A DNA stretch of 64,000 nucleotides from Crotalaria pallida. Lineage: Eukaryota; Streptophyta; Magnoliopsida; Fabales; Fabaceae. The notes under the pieces are model-generated. The model did not search any database. It was not told the DNA's origin and saw nothing but the letters and a program-made list of their open reading frames with translations. Positions 12,193-23,545 of this stretch are shown here, one piece after another. Position 1 is the first letter of the stretch. Every line of letters starts with the position of its first letter. Where the stretch lies: positions 55,187,001 to 55,251,000 of the forward strand of contig CM075654.1 in NCBI GenBank assembly GCA_037953625.1, read 5' to 3'. The position numbers and the translations under genes are program-made.

Positions 12193-12329
12193 TTTCGCTT
12201 AAGCGAAACTGATCCAGTGGCAGCATAGAAGAGGTTCGCTTAAGCGAACGGATTTCGCTTAAGCGAAAAACGTTCGTGTTCATTACTGAAAGCCGTTCGC
12301 TTAAGCGAATAAATTTCGCTTAAGCGAAA
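12193..12329 (+). promoter_or_regulatory. five-copy palindrome array upstream of TATA
   Basis: The perfect palindrome TTCGCTTAAGCGAA occurs starting near 12193, 12235, 12253, 12296 and 12314. The last four form two pairs with members 18 bases apart and pairs 61 bases apart. The array sits directly upstream of CTATAAAC, where transcription-factor sites are expected in LTR U3. A symmetric site suggests binding by a homodimer; the factor is unknown. Confidence 0.75.
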
Positions 12330-12340
12330 ATCGTCGAGTT

Positions 12341-12350
12341 GGCTATAAAC
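12341..12350 (+). promoter_or_regulatory. TATA box of the solo LTR
   Basis: GGCTATAAAC lies 12 bases after the last palindrome and before a CT-rich leader, the usual arrangement for an LTR promoter. Confidence 0.6.
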
Positions 12351-12978
12351 ACGGGGAAAACCCCCCCTTCTCCTTTCATTCTCCTCCTTTGTTTCTCTCT
12401 CCACCCGATCTCCCTCCCTCCTCCGACCTCAACCACCATCACCGCCGCCCAACACCGCCCTCCATCTTGGTCTCTCTCTCTCCCTCTCTCTCCATAGATC
12501 AACTCTCTCTCTCCTTCCCTCACTATCTCCCTCCTCACACTCTCTCTCCACCACCACCAACCACGGCCGCCGCCACCAAGGCCGCCACCGCCAAGAACCC
12601 CCGCCACCATCAAGACCTTTCCCTCTCCTTGTTTCTCTTCCCTTGACTCCGATCTCTCTCTCCCACAAGCTTTCTCTCTCTCCCTCTCCACATACACCGC
12701 CGCCCCTCACCACCACAGCCGCCATCGCCGCCTCTCGCGGTGGTGACCGCCACCATAGCTTCTCCCTCATCCCAAGCTCTCTCTCAACCATGAGCTCTCT
12801 CTCTTCGGATCGCACCGGCGCCGTTACCGGTCCGTGTTCGTGCTGGGTTCGTGTCGGGAACCTCGGAGCTCGAAGCTTTGCCTCGGTTTAGTCACGATCG
12901 TTCCCCGCTAACGAGGAGCAACACCGACGCCGTCATCGTCGCCGAGTTAAAATCCAGGTTCTATTTAAAAAGCCCGAG

Positions 12979-14682
12979 GTAAGAGGGTTCGCGTTACCTT
13001 TGCTTAAGAAGTAAATTCTAGGATTATATAGTGGTAGCTAGGAATAGAGTAATTAAAAGTATGTTAATGAACCTTAGGGTACCCCGTGGATATAGATAAA
13101 ATAAATAAAATTGTAACAAGAAACCAACCTTAGGGAATCGAATGTATGTGCGTAGAATAAAGTTTGGAATGAGGGAGTGTATTTAGAATACTAAAAGAGT
13201 TAATATAGAATGAAAATGTAGAAAAGTATAAAATAAAACCAAGGAGAATTGTTAGGGAGAGCTAACGAAACGTGAGAGAAAAAGGATATAGGGTAATTGT
13301 GATAGGCGAGGAGAGAAGGGTTATTAAAATTAAATATAAGGTAAATGAGGAACTAAAATACGAAAACCATAAGGAAGTACGGAGAGGAATTAGTTGAGAG
13401 TTGTCGGGTAATAATGGAGTAGGAATAAAAGACTAAACTAAATACTAAATATAAGTAGGTAATAAGTAAAGAATCTAATGAAAAGATAATAATACAAGAA
13501 GATGGAGTGTATTAGAGGGAGATAAATAGAGTAGAGTATTATTCAAGGGAAAATAAGTAAATAAGTAAATAATAGGATAAGAGAGAGAAATCATAGAACC
13601 AAGGAAGAATTTGCAAGCGGGAATTAAAATATAATGACTACATTAAAGCTAAGTAGAGTTAGATGGACATTTGGATAATTAATAATAGGAAAAGGAAAAG
13701 AAAGAGAAATACTGAAATAGAGGTAAAATGAACAATAGGATGATGAGCCACAGGGTAAAGTTGAATAAAAGCGAGAGTAATTAGTAAAAAGAAAGAGATT
13801 AAAATAGAAGACGAGGGAAAATGTGATAAGTCCTACACGAAAATAAAGAGTAAAAGATTGAGATAAGTATCAAGGAATTACTTAATTTATAATAAGAGAA
13901 AAAAAAATAAGTAAAGAAGAAAAGAGAATGGCTGATGGTCTGTTGGACTCAGTCGTAATAAAAGAAGAGAATGGTATCGATGACAGGCGGACGGAAGTCC
14001 CTGTTATCCCAAAAAGAAATAAAAGAGAAGAATGAAATCGATGACAGGCGGACGGAAGTCCCTGTTATCCCAAAAAGGAATAAAAGGAAAGAATGAATAC
14101 GATAGCAGGCGGACGGAAGTCCCTGTTATCCGATAGCAGGCGGACGGAAGTCCCTGTTATCACTAAAAGTAATGAAAGAAAAGAATGAATACGATGACAG
14201 GCGGACGAAAGTCCCTGTTATCCCTAAAAGAAATAAAAGAAAGGAATGATTTCGATGGCAGGCGGGCGGTAGCCACTGTCATCACTAAAAGAATTAAATG
14301 ATGGAATGGCAGGCGGTCGGGTAGACCCTGTCACCAATAAAGAAATAAAGAAATAATAAAGGTAATCGGCTGATGGTCTTTTGGACTCAGTCATAAAGAA
14401 AAAGGAAAAGTAAAAGAAAAGAAAAAGGAATAGATGAGAAAAGAAAAAGAAAAAGGGAAAGGAAGAGAAGAAGAAAAAGAAAAGAGAATGTAAAAATGGT
14501 ATGAGAACCACTAGTTAAATGAATGTGAGAACAAGTGAAGAACTAAAAGAGATTAATTATATGAATAATTATGAAGAAGATAAATTAATAATTAAGTAGG
14601 CTTAGTTATTTGCTATGTCTTCTTTTAGGATTTATCTTTTTAAGTTCTGTGTAATGCTACCCTTCTTGATATAATTTTACAG
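12979..14682 (+). other. predicted leader intron inside the solo LTR
   Basis: The donor CCCGAG|GTAAGAG and acceptor ATTTTACAG|GTACGG are in the same relative places as donor and acceptor sequences in every other related LTR here (GAG|GTAAG and TTTCAG|GTAC). The predicted intron carries the tandem array. Splicing is inferred from conservation, not demonstrated. Confidence 0.55.
13925..14400 (+). repeat. tandem array of hairpin-like units
   Basis: Six to seven units of about 60 bp (one only 33 bp) contain GACAGGCGGACGGAAGTC followed by CCTGTTATC, where ACAGG and CCTGT can pair. The array is bracketed by two copies of GGCTGATGGTCT..GGACTCAGTC (near 13930 and 14368). It is GC-rich compared with the surrounding AT-rich intron. 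Confidence 0.8.
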
Positions 14683-14726
14683 GTACGGAAGCAGAGCTTA
14701 CACTGTTGCGGGCCGAACTGGAAAAC

Positions 14727-14741
14727 CTCCACTACGTGGAG
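14727..14741 (+). other. conserved triloop hairpin downstream of the acceptor
   Basis: CTCCACTACGTGGAG forms a 6-bp stem with loop TAC, 45 bases after the predicted acceptor. Equivalent hairpins with different stem sequences are found in the other LTRs. Confidence 0.6.
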
Positions 14742-15342
14742 TGAATTGGTGATACCCCGAGTGGACTTTTATTATGTATAAACTGTTAATTTTGTAACTT
14801 ACAATATGTGTAGTTATATGCCCTGAGACTGGTACTAATCGGGCGTTAGGATCTGAACTGGTTTTTAATATGTTGTGTTGATGTTTTTGAACAATTCTGG
14901 ACTGACAAGTTTATAAGCAGGAATTTTTGGGAAGTCCGAAAACAGAGGAAACTCTGCCGGATTTTCGTAAAACTTTTCAAAAGAAATCCAAAGTTAAAAA
15001 GAATTTTCAAACTCTGATTTTAATAAAAACTAAAATTAACTATTAAAAGTGAGGATGTTACACCAGGCATACCGTTTCACCCACTCTCTCTGCTCTTTCC
15101 AATCCCGAGGGTAGATGACCTCAACGGGATCGACCTCCGAGATTTGTTTCTCATACTTCTGCCTATACTCCTTCCGACGACGAAACATCTCGTCTGCCTC
15201 CGTCGAGGAGCAGGACGAGGAGGATAAGCCGTCCTCCTCCTCACTGCTGCTGGTTGACAAGGAAATCAACCCAACCCATCTCCTAAACCACTCTCTACTC
15301 CTACTCATCTTCCCACTTCCCTAATCCACTCCTCTGGGTTTC

Positions 15343-15632
15343 TGAAAAATAAGAACAAAAACAAAAATCAACAACTCTCCAAAGGCCTAAACACTCCAAA
15401 CCCAGGAGCGCCAAATCCCTATGAATATTTCCCAAAACCAAAACCTACAAAATCTCAAACCCAGGGTCTTAACCACAAAACACGAGACAACCAGGGGAAA
15501 CCACTCCACTTCCATAAAAACAAAAACACAAACAGAAAATTCCAACCCCTTCCATGCAAACCAGAAAGCAGTAAAGAAGGAAGAGAAAAGAAATGACGAA
15601 GGGAAAGAAGTGAGTAAGAAGCAGTACCTTAG
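15343..15632 (-). other. predicted 5' UTR intron of the gag-like gene
   Basis: On the minus strand AAG|GTACTG at 15632 and TTTTTCAG at 15343 frame a short intron. It is followed 34 bases later by the start codon at 15308. A TATA-like ATATTTAAA (minus strand, about 15820-15830) lies upstream, next to a run of G residues at about 15806-15820. ACACGTG-type motifs occur at 15903 and 15987. Confidence 0.45.
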
Positions 15633-16125
15633 AAGAGTAGAAGCGTGAAGGATAGTGTGGAAGAAGGAAGAGAAGCCGGATGGAACTTGTGCTACGGGCA
15701 AGATCAAGAAAGGAAGTTGTAGAGAAAGAGAAACCGGTTCAGAGTGGGAGAGGAACGGTTAGTATGGGAGGAGTGGGAAAGCGAAAAAGGAGGCAGAGAA
15801 GGGGTGGGGGGGGGGGGGGGTTTAAATATGGAGTTTCCCCCCTCTTTTCTGAAATGTGGGCTCGGCCCAACAACCCAGCCCAGTGTGCAACCATATACAC
15901 AGAGACACGTGGCGCGAAGCGAGTGGAACGACAGACCTCGAGCAACGTTGCAGTGATGGCAACGCTTCGTTTAACGTGGTTTCTGACACGTGTCAGATAT
16001 GGGAAAAGCAAACGTCACGTCGGAGCAGGTGAAAGGACAACTTTCAATTCTGCTCAGTCAAAGTGAAAGGACAGCAGAGACAGCTGGATCCAACTCTCGG
16101 CAACTCTTCTTCCGAACTCCCTGGA

Positions 16126-16265
16126 ACCTCGGAACAAGGCCTGAATAGCCTTGACCGAGCTGGGGGGCTTATATGTGGTGGACTTGGAAAAAGGACCTGA
16201 CCCAAGACCTCGGAACAAGGCCTGAATAGCCTTGACTGAGCTGGGGGGCTTATGTGGTGGACTCG
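16126..16265 (+). repeat. two-copy ~80-bp direct repeat
   Basis: CTCGGAACAAGGCCTGAATA, GCCTTGAC and GAGCTGGGGGGCTTAT occur twice, near 16128 and 16208. The repeat lies at the upstream side of the LTR-like block and may be part of it. Confidence 0.8.
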
Positions 16266-16772
16266 GCTTAGCCGAGCTCCTCGGAACTCTCACCCAAGGC
16301 CTGATGACCCTTTAGGAAGCCCTCTGTGTGCTTGGCCGAGCTCAAGGCTCAACGGCCGAACAGACACCAGACACGGGCCGATCTTATGCTCCTACCAAGG
16401 TCTGACTTCCTTGTCCGACATCACTCAGAGATTCCGATATCAAGGACAAGATGACGTACGCACCTTATCTACAAGGACAGCTCATCCACTCATAGCCCAT
16501 TACAGGCTGACCCTACTTGGGCCTCAAGCAAGCCCATTAGGGCAACCAGCTCCCCCCTATAAGTAGCTCCGTACTACATGGGGCTCAGGTACGTCCTCTA
16601 ACCCTAATTGTCACCTTCACACACCAGTGATTAGGGTTACTTCTTGGCTTCCTACCTTGCCACCTGAGGACACCCACAAACATCATAGATAAACCCTAGA
16701 CAGAGGCTTCCTTAAGGTCTTCTTCCCTTACCTTGAGGTCCTCTCAGTCTTGGACATCACACCTACTGGTTT
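16266..16772 (+). mobile_element. LTR-like block, probable solo LTR or fragment
   Basis: A GC-rich segment with TATA-like CCCCTATAAGTAGC at 16555, the following GGGGCTCAGGTACGTCC, and the terminus TTGGACATCACA. The TATA context and terminus match the smaller remnant at 6239-6588. The left boundary is unclear and may lie as far left as about 15990. No internal region is attached. Confidence 0.45.
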
Positions 16773-17475
16773 CTTGCATAATAAGGTACTCAAAATACTT
16801 CCAGATAGACAATTAGATAGCTTATAGAAGACTTACGCTAACAATTGATACGAGAACAAACTCGTTCAGGTGGGCGGAAAGATCTCTTTGCAACTTATCC
16901 GTTTTAATAGGAATTTTTTAAAAACATTCCCAGGGATTTCTAATTGTCCTTAAAACTTTCTAGTTAGATAAAATATACTTAGATGAAGTGTATATACATA
17001 CATACATATATATATATTGGTCTATACTCTTTGACCAGTATCACAGGTGTCCCAAGAGCACCTTTAATACCAAGGAACCCTTGAGATTAATCCTGCACGA
17101 GGTCACGTTCCTATGCTTCTCCCAGCGGAGTGTGTTAATCGAAAAACTTGCAAAGTTTTTCTATTAAATATTGTAAGGTTAATCACAAAATTTGATATAT
17201 AATATAACAACTTTGCCGTAACTAAAAAATTAAGTATAAGTAATTTAGTGCAATACTTTGAAATTATAGTGTTATCAAATAATAAAATGTAATATAATAC
17301 TTCAGATATATTTTAATAATAATATTTCCAATATTATTATTATTCTTGCTCTAATAAGAACACATGCACACAAAAATATAATATCATTATAGTGTGTGTA
17401 TATATATCTACATAGGGTAAAAATGAGATGTTGCAAATGATACCAAAATTATGAATTTTGGATGAAAATAGAGTG

Positions 17476-17525
<50 letters not shown>

Positions 17526-18359
17526 GTCTTAGGACCAAATTTAAAGATAAAAACTTTAAGAATGAAATTAAAATTCAAAAATAGCTTATAAGCGTAAATC
17601 ACTAGTTTTGCTTTAAATGAATAATGAATTTCAATATTTTGTTAAATATTAAATGTGCTAAAACCGGGAGAAAGGAATTATACTAAAATCAATCAGGGAC
17701 TAGAAACTCCTACCACATCATCAAATAAGGCAAAGGAAGAAATAGTGTATATATTCAAATTTATCCTAAAAAAAATCGTATTGTTATTAATTTGGTCTCT
17801 TAAAAATATTTTTCATCAATATAGTCGTCCTTTAAAATTTAATTGTGTTACCAATTTAGCCCTTTAAATATATTTGTCATCAATATAGTCCCTTAAAGAT
17901 CAATTGTGTCACCATGTTAATTCCTATATGTTGCTCCGTCACATATCAATTTTACGGTGCTTATGTGACACATTAAATAAATAAACATAGTTTAAAAAAA
18001 TACTCACAACTTGCAACCTAATCTTCTAAATAAAAATGGCAATGGAGTGGGTAATGTGCGAAGAGTACTATCTTTATCCCCACTCCTTTCTGATTTTATT
18101 CTCCATATGTGTTCTCCACTTTAGGGAGAGGATTCCTCACATCCCAAGGATTCTCATCAACTTTTATTAAATATAAATTTCAAATACTTCATAATAAGTT
18201 CATATATATTAAGTTAAACGTTGAAGTTGAAAAAACAATAAAAAAACTCAAATAATAAGTTCAAAATTAACCAACAAAGCCTAGCATAATTGATAGATGA
18301 TTGATTCCTTAAACATGATATTAGGGGTTTAATCCATGTCGTGCTTATGAAAAAGGCTT
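16773..18359. other. no gene; contains microsatellites and MITE relics
   Basis: AT-rich. A (TA)n run of about 20 repeats lies at 17481-17521. A degraded inverted-repeat-style stretch at about 17785-17935 has repeated AATTTGGTCTCTTA and ATATAGTCCCTTAAA motifs, resembling one arm of a foldback MITE. No coding region is supported. Confidence 0.5.
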
Positions 18360-18692
18360 GGCAAAACCACTAAATTGGTCCTGTAAGTTATTTTTTAGTT
18401 GCGATTTCATTCATTAACTTCTTTTTCGCTTCAAATAAATCCTGAAGTTGTTGCCATCTAACAAATCAGTCATTTCCGTTAATTTTTTTCACTAAACTAA
18501 TGGTGCTACGTATTAAAAAAAATGGTTTAATGAATTTGTTTTTTAAATTTCTTATGGTGACACGTGTCACTTAACGGAAAAGAGTGATTTAGTTGTCCAC
18601 AACAACTTCAAGACTTATTTGAAACGAAAAAAAGTTAAAGGGCGAAATCGCAACTAAAAATTAACATAAAGGACCAATCTAGAAGTTTTGCC
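18360..18692. mobile_element. foldback MITE
   Basis: The left end GGCAAAACCACTAAATTGGT is the imperfect complement of the right end ACCAATCTAGAAGTTTTGCC. Arms of about 150 bp carry TTGGTCC motifs and enclose a centre with GTGACACGTGTCAC. Similar in plan to the MITE at 9384-9718 but clearly diverged. Non-coding. Confidence 0.75.
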
Positions 18693-20142
18693 AAAAAACT
18701 TTGTTGGTAGAGGCAAAACTCACTTCGATGATCTCTACACCTCGGAGAGCATTAGTCTTCGACTATTGATTGGAGGATACCCTTGATATAAAAAAACAAA
18801 TATTTTCAAAATTAAATAACAAAAGAGTATTAAGATCAAAATATTAAATTCAATCATTCTAATTAATTAAATAATATAATATAAAATATGAAATTAAAAA
18901 TAAACTTATTATTGGAATATATTTTTATATAAATATGTTTAGTAGACTTTAGTCTAACTTACCCTATTGGTAGATATTCTCAATGATAACCGAAAGGGAA
19001 ATGCTTTTTGCTACAAATTTTTAATTTGTACAATTCACTAAAGCAGTTATTAACTTATGCATTTTCTTTCTCATGCAATTTTTGCCATGATTTTCCTCAA
19101 ATCCCCTCATTTCATTGGCTCAACTGATTTGATACAAATTTTGTTTCGTGTTACATAACATTGCTCTTAATTGAAATATTGTTTCTTTCATAAGATCACG
19201 TGTTTATTATGTTTAACAAAACAACTTATATATCATTAATTTAGGTCACTTGAATATAATTTTTTTCGACAAAAGTTTATTTCATAATTAACAATTCCAT
19301 TGAAAAAAATTAAGAGTTTGCTTAACTAATTACTCAGAGTGAGAATAAAAACCTAAAAATGAAACTTTTTATTGAAAAATTAAATACATTTTTTGATTTA
19401 TTAAATTTAATGCTAGATTTTCATATTTTTAAAACTACTTTTATCATTATTATTGAGATTTTAAAAAAGTTTTGACTTGATAAAAATATTTTAGAAAAAA
19501 TATTAATTAAGTATTATTAAAAATTTATAGTGTCTTAAAAAAAATTTTCCAAAAAAGTTTCATCTTTAAGACCGGAGAGAGTATCTTTTGATCGTAATTA
19601 AATGAGAAAATTAACATTTTGGTTCCTGAATTTACACGACACTTTTATTTTAGTCCCTGAAATTAATAAAAATGTTCTTAGGTCTTTGACTTTGTAAAAA
19701 GCCATTTACGTTAATCTCTGTAAGAATTAACGTGAATGAATTTTGTCATGAACTTAACCTGGTTTAATTTTATTTCATTTCACTTCATTCCATCTAAAAC
19801 CACCAATCCAAACATAGCCTAAAAGTATTTATAAAATAAAAGTGGTGCGGACAAAATGACAGTTTACTCGCGATTAAATCCTTGTCGTTCTCTAGTTCTC
19901 TACCACTCCTCCTAGTCTTGCTTTCCTTGCATCATTTTCAACTTCGAAACGCGCTACGAAAGAAAAGCAAACCAAAGTAACCTGCAACTCTGCAAGGAAG
20001 CTAACCCCACCGATAACGAAAGCATCTCCATTTCCTCCAACCAAATCATTTCACTTCTCAGATACAATACATCCAAATCAATTAACCAAACTCTTCAACT
20101 CTCAAATCCCCCCCTCTCTCTCTCTCGCACATTGATTCCACC
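18693..20142. other. intergenic; MITE relic and upstream region of the MEE60-like gene
   Basis: Mostly AT-rich. A stretch at 19618-19745 with TTTTGGTTCCTGAATT and TTTAGTCCCTGAAA looks like a MITE-arm relic. From about 19830 the composition becomes less AT-biased with CT-rich tracts, including CTCTCTCTCTCTC just before the start codon, as in a plant core promoter and 5' UTR. No clear TATA box could be chosen. Confidence 0.45.
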
Positions 20143-20862
20143 ATGGAACAAGAGTACCTCCCCTCTCTCCTTTAACTTTTTCCATTTTCATGTATTCATT
20201 TTTTAAATTCTCTGCTTATTGGGTTACTTATCAAAACTAATTAAATCTAAAATTCTCTTTTTTTCTTCTTCTTTCCTTTTCTTCACAGATCAGACAATTA
20301 CCCAAAGGAATATTACCCAACAACAAGGGTTCCCTCATCATCATCATCATCCTCATCCACAACAAGTGTCCACGTCACCGCCCTCGACGGCCTCGTAAAC
20401 GTAAACTCCCTCTTCACAATCGCCGTCTTCGTCGGCCTCTCCCTCACAACCCCCGGCCAACGCTCCCTCGAGAATCGCTCCTCATGCGACGCCGGCGTCG
20501 GCGTCGCCGAGAAGCTCCTCGTCTTCGAGGTCGTCTCTTTCAGCTTCTTCCTCTTCTCGTCGCTCGTCGCGCAGGGCCTCAAGCTCGCCCTCAACCTCAT
20601 CAACAGCAAGGACGCCGACGAGGCCTTCAGGGCACACATCAATTTGAAGGTTCTCAGGTTCGGGATGCTGGGTTCGGCGATTGGATCTGTTATGGGGTGC
20701 TTGTTCTTGGTGCTTTCGATGGTGAATGTGATCGAGATTCGGTTGGGGATGTTGTCTTGTGGAAGCAAATCTGCTGCTCATGCTGTTACTGCCATGGTTG
20801 TGTTGGTTTCTTCTGCTCTTTTGGTTTATATTTCCACCGCGATTTATGCTTTTACTCATTGA
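20143..20862 (+). CDS. four-span membrane protein, MEE60-like
   Basis: Two exons, 20143-20153 and 20289-20862, are joined over a 135-base intron (GTACCT donor, CTTCACAG acceptor). They give 194 residues and end at TGA. The start sits in CCACCATGGAA, a strong plant context. Residues 20-27 are eight serines. The core begins VHVTALDGLVNVNSLFT (31-47). Hydrophobic spans lie at about 43-57, 80-100, 128-150 and 169-191, with charged KDADEAFRAH (111-120) between the second and third. I recognise the VTALDGLVNVNSLF core as a plant-specific family that includes Arabidopsis MEE60 (maternal effect embryo arrest 60), whose biochemical role is not known to me. Length and frame look complete, with no stops or frameshifts. 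It is the only clearly intact host gene in the window and is surrounded by MITEs. Assignment from memory. Confidence 0.85.
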
Positions 20863-22343
20863 ATAAAATGCGCCACAAGCAAGCGAGCGAATGAATGAAT
20901 GAATGACTCATTTAGTTTTGTTTGCAATTCTAAGCTTATTATGTTTCTTTAATCTTTTCTTGTGCTTCGAGATATAGAATGGTTCTTTTTCGTGCTTGAT
21001 ACTTATTTTCGCTGACTCTTGTTTTAGTTCGATTGGCAATGAGCTTAGTTCCCCTTGAACAAAGTCTCGGATTTGAGTCTTGTGAATGGATAAAATAAGC
21101 ATAGGATAACTTTGCTCCCTTTAATTACTCGAACTAGTTGGAGCATGATATGAGTTTTGGATACCGAGAGTGTCAAACTAATTATCAAAAGAAAGGAAGA
21201 AAAGAGAGAAGTATTTTCCGAGAAGGAAGTGTTGGAGCAAGCTTTGTGGTAAGTGGTATAAATACAAGTTTAATAGACTAAATCAATCAACATGTAAATA
21301 ACCCGCTTCTTGGTCTTTGAGACTTGGATAGCCTTGATCAATATGAATGCTCGTCGTAAGTGCAATGGGATGTGTTTATTTATCTATGTCTTGACTCGAA
21401 ACGTGAGTAGGTTAGAAAGAGGATATTAGAGTGTCTATGGTTCGGCCATGGGGTCTCTTAGCTCCTTTTTTCTTTTGATTACATGTTATCACTTTATATG
21501 TGAAATAATTGTGACACAAGGATTCATGTAATAATTAGTTAAATATCAAATGATAATGTGTTCATTGTCTTTTGGTTTAATCTGCACAGCTTGTGTATAT
21601 TAGATCTACACAAGTATTGCTCCTGTTTGTGTTATTTGGTTTCTGTTACCAACTTGATGGCTGAAAAATGTTTTAGGTTTGATTCAGTATGTAGTGAGTG
21701 GCTTTACTTGAATACACCTCAGTGTGGCTAGATTGAGAGTTTGTAGGAGATGATCAGGTTTAGTGTTTGGGTTATAGGCAATAGCTTAGACAACGTGCTA
21801 TTTGGTTTGGCTGCATTTTATTGCTCAACCATAGTCTAATTTAGCATGGCTTAGATATGCTATTTCTTTTGAGTAATTCTTACTTGTGATTTGTGAATGT
21901 GGCATGAGAAGATTTGGCAACTTTCTGTGGTTGGTATTATATGGTTTGCTTGTGGAAGCAGGAAAGCTTTCTGGTCAAAACTGGGGTCTGCAACTGAGTG
22001 ACGGTTCTTTTAGTGATCATTGCTCCCATCCTGGTTTGCTAAAGCCTAAAAGCAAACTGTTTAAATCACTTAGGCAGAGAATTTAAAGGTCCAATCGATG
22101 TGGATTGTTTTCTTTGGGAAGGAAATAATTTTTGTTTTGCTTCGGTATTTGCCTATTTGGTGAGTGTTGCTTGCAGTCCACCTCAATTTGGTCGTTATAT
22201 GATTCTGCATGAAATGTATCGGGTTTTAGTGCTTTGGTTAAGCTCAATTGCTTAGCTGATATGCTATTGATTTGGCTGCTTTTTATTGGTCAAGCCAAAT
22301 ATCTATTGTTGTTTGGTTTGGTCTATTGATTTCTTTATTTTTT
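20863..22343. other. 3' flank of the MEE60-like gene; no gene seen
   Basis: AT-rich sequence after the stop codon, with GAATGAATGAATGAATGA just downstream at about 20890. Two diverged copies of a roughly 70-bp stretch with GCTATTTGGTTTGGCTG or GCTATTGATTTGGCTG lie near 21776 and 22240. No coding region is supported. Confidence 0.4.
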
Positions 22344-23317
22344 GGGTTTTAGTTTATTAACCCCCTTTTAATCGCCTGACCCCTTTTTTCTGCCAAAACC
22401 CAAAATTGCCCTTTTTTTTCTTGGTTTATAACACACTCGTTGGAGGGCCAGCGAACATTTGAAAAAAAAAATACTGCTCGTTGGGGGTCAGCGAGCTGTA
22501 TAAATTTATACACTCGCTGACCCTGGAGCGAACCAAGAGATTTATGCATCAGAATAGCTCGCTCAGGAGTCAGCGAGTATGTAAATTTACACAACTCGCT
22601 GACCCATCGAGCAGTATTTTTTTTTTTGTTTTTCGAATGCTCGCTGACCCCCAAGCGTGAATGTAAAATATGTGTACTCGTTGGCACCTCAACGAGTTCT
22701 ATTTTTTTTCTTCGAACTCTCGCTTACACTTCAGCGAGAGTGTGAATATTATGCACCTCAAGTCCGTTAGTTTATTATCGAGTGTTAATTGCACTACTTT
22801 GACAGCTGTTGATTCCTTTTGCCCAATTGCACTCTTCCATGTGTTGCTCACTTATTTTTCATTATTTCCATTCGTTTGCACTTGGCTTTGTTGCATAATC
22901 TCTATCGTGTGCTGTGTTGAGTTCATGCCTTGCATTTTTTAACAAATTTAACAATCTCGCTGGGTCAGCTACCTTCACAGATTTAACAATTTTGCTGGGG
23001 GGTCAGCGAGAAGGCAAAAAAGAGAAAAAAAATAAAGTTCGTTGAAGGGTCAGCTAGCTGTGTAAAATAACAAACTCGCTGACCCTGGAGCGAGAAGGCA
23101 AAATAAATAAATAAATAAATAAATAAAGCTCGCTGAAGGGTCAGCGAATGTGTAAATTTACACAGCTCGACCCCCAGCGAGTAGTATTTTTTTTGCTTTT
23201 TCGAATTCTCGCTTAGGTCCAAGCGAGTGTGTTATAAACCCAAAAAAAAGGGCAATTTTGGATTTTGGAAAAAAAGGGGTCAAGTGATTAAATTGGAGGG
23301 TTAATAAACGAAAACCC
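22344..23317. mobile_element. foldback element with CTCGCTGACCC repeats
   Basis: About 974 bp with inverted ends: left GGGTTTTAGTTTATTAACCC, right GGGTTAATAAACGAAAACCC. Inside both arms CTCGCTGACCC and its complement GGGTCAGCGAG recur at least ten times, separated by TTTACACA-like spacers and A or T tracts. No target duplication could be assigned and there is no coding region. Long inverted ends suggest a Mutator-like or generic foldback non-autonomous element. Confidence 0.7.
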
Positions 23318-23545
23318 TTAAACTAACGTAGGAGGGTTAGAGCATTGTCTTACATTCAATCCAGTGTTCCAAAAATTCTTTCTTAATCCGCATTAGTTAA
23401 GGTCGCATGAGGAAACAACAAGAGGAAAGATTGATAACTGTATATGGAACCTTACTTTGACTGAATTTGAACATCTGTTCTGATTGCAGTTACAGGACTT
23501 CACAAAGAGTTACCGAGTTTGCATTTGGAAAATGGTTCTTTCGGA

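Larger units (their letters stand above)
11795..15062 (+). mobile_element. solo LTR, 3.27 kb, Ty3/gypsy-type, target duplication CCAGG
   Basis: It begins TGTAACATCCC and ends GGATGTTACA, with CCAGG directly on both sides (11790-11794 and 15063-15067). There is no internal region, so it is a solo LTR left by recombination between two LTRs. In order it holds a conserved block ending GAAGAAGTTATGG (to 12141), five palindromes, a TATA box at 12344, a CT-rich leader, a GAG|GTAAG donor at 12979, a tandem array, a TTTTACAG|GTAC acceptor ending at 14682, a hairpin at 14727, and a CAGAGGAAACTCTG stem near the 3' end. This order is shared with the other TGTAACATCC LTRs in the window. Confidence 0.92.
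11313..15308 (-). pseudogene. gag-like gene split by a solo LTR
   Basis: The minus-strand start at 15308 (MSRSREWFRRW) opens a frame with a Ser/Glu-rich stretch and continues to RYAW at the insertion edge. Across the solo LTR the same frame resumes with AEFIDGRESYDFEMM at 11789. An acceptor TTCCACAG near 11604 precedes a second block with PPRKCITRPELYP, YQWVDIEPKGVRSN and ICSRTDENSFFF, ending at 11313. The last block resembles the N-terminal region of gag-like proteins in plant gag-only (TR-GAG) or Ogre/Tat-type elements; this is from memory and moderate at best. Upstream, a 5' leader has a GTACTG donor at 15632 and a TTTTTCAG acceptor at 15343. The C-terminal part is absent. It could instead be a host gene of unknown function. 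Confidence 0.45.

Noticed and set aside
12320..12891. Overlapping frames on both strands in the CT-rich leader of the solo LTR
   Set aside because: Low-complexity CT/CCACC tracts give stop-free runs in many frames; no motif or conserved counterpart.
20482..20894. Frames overlapping the MEE60-like gene on both strands
   Set aside because: Shadows of the serine/leucine-rich true frame, which alone shows an intron in phase and family-like motifs.
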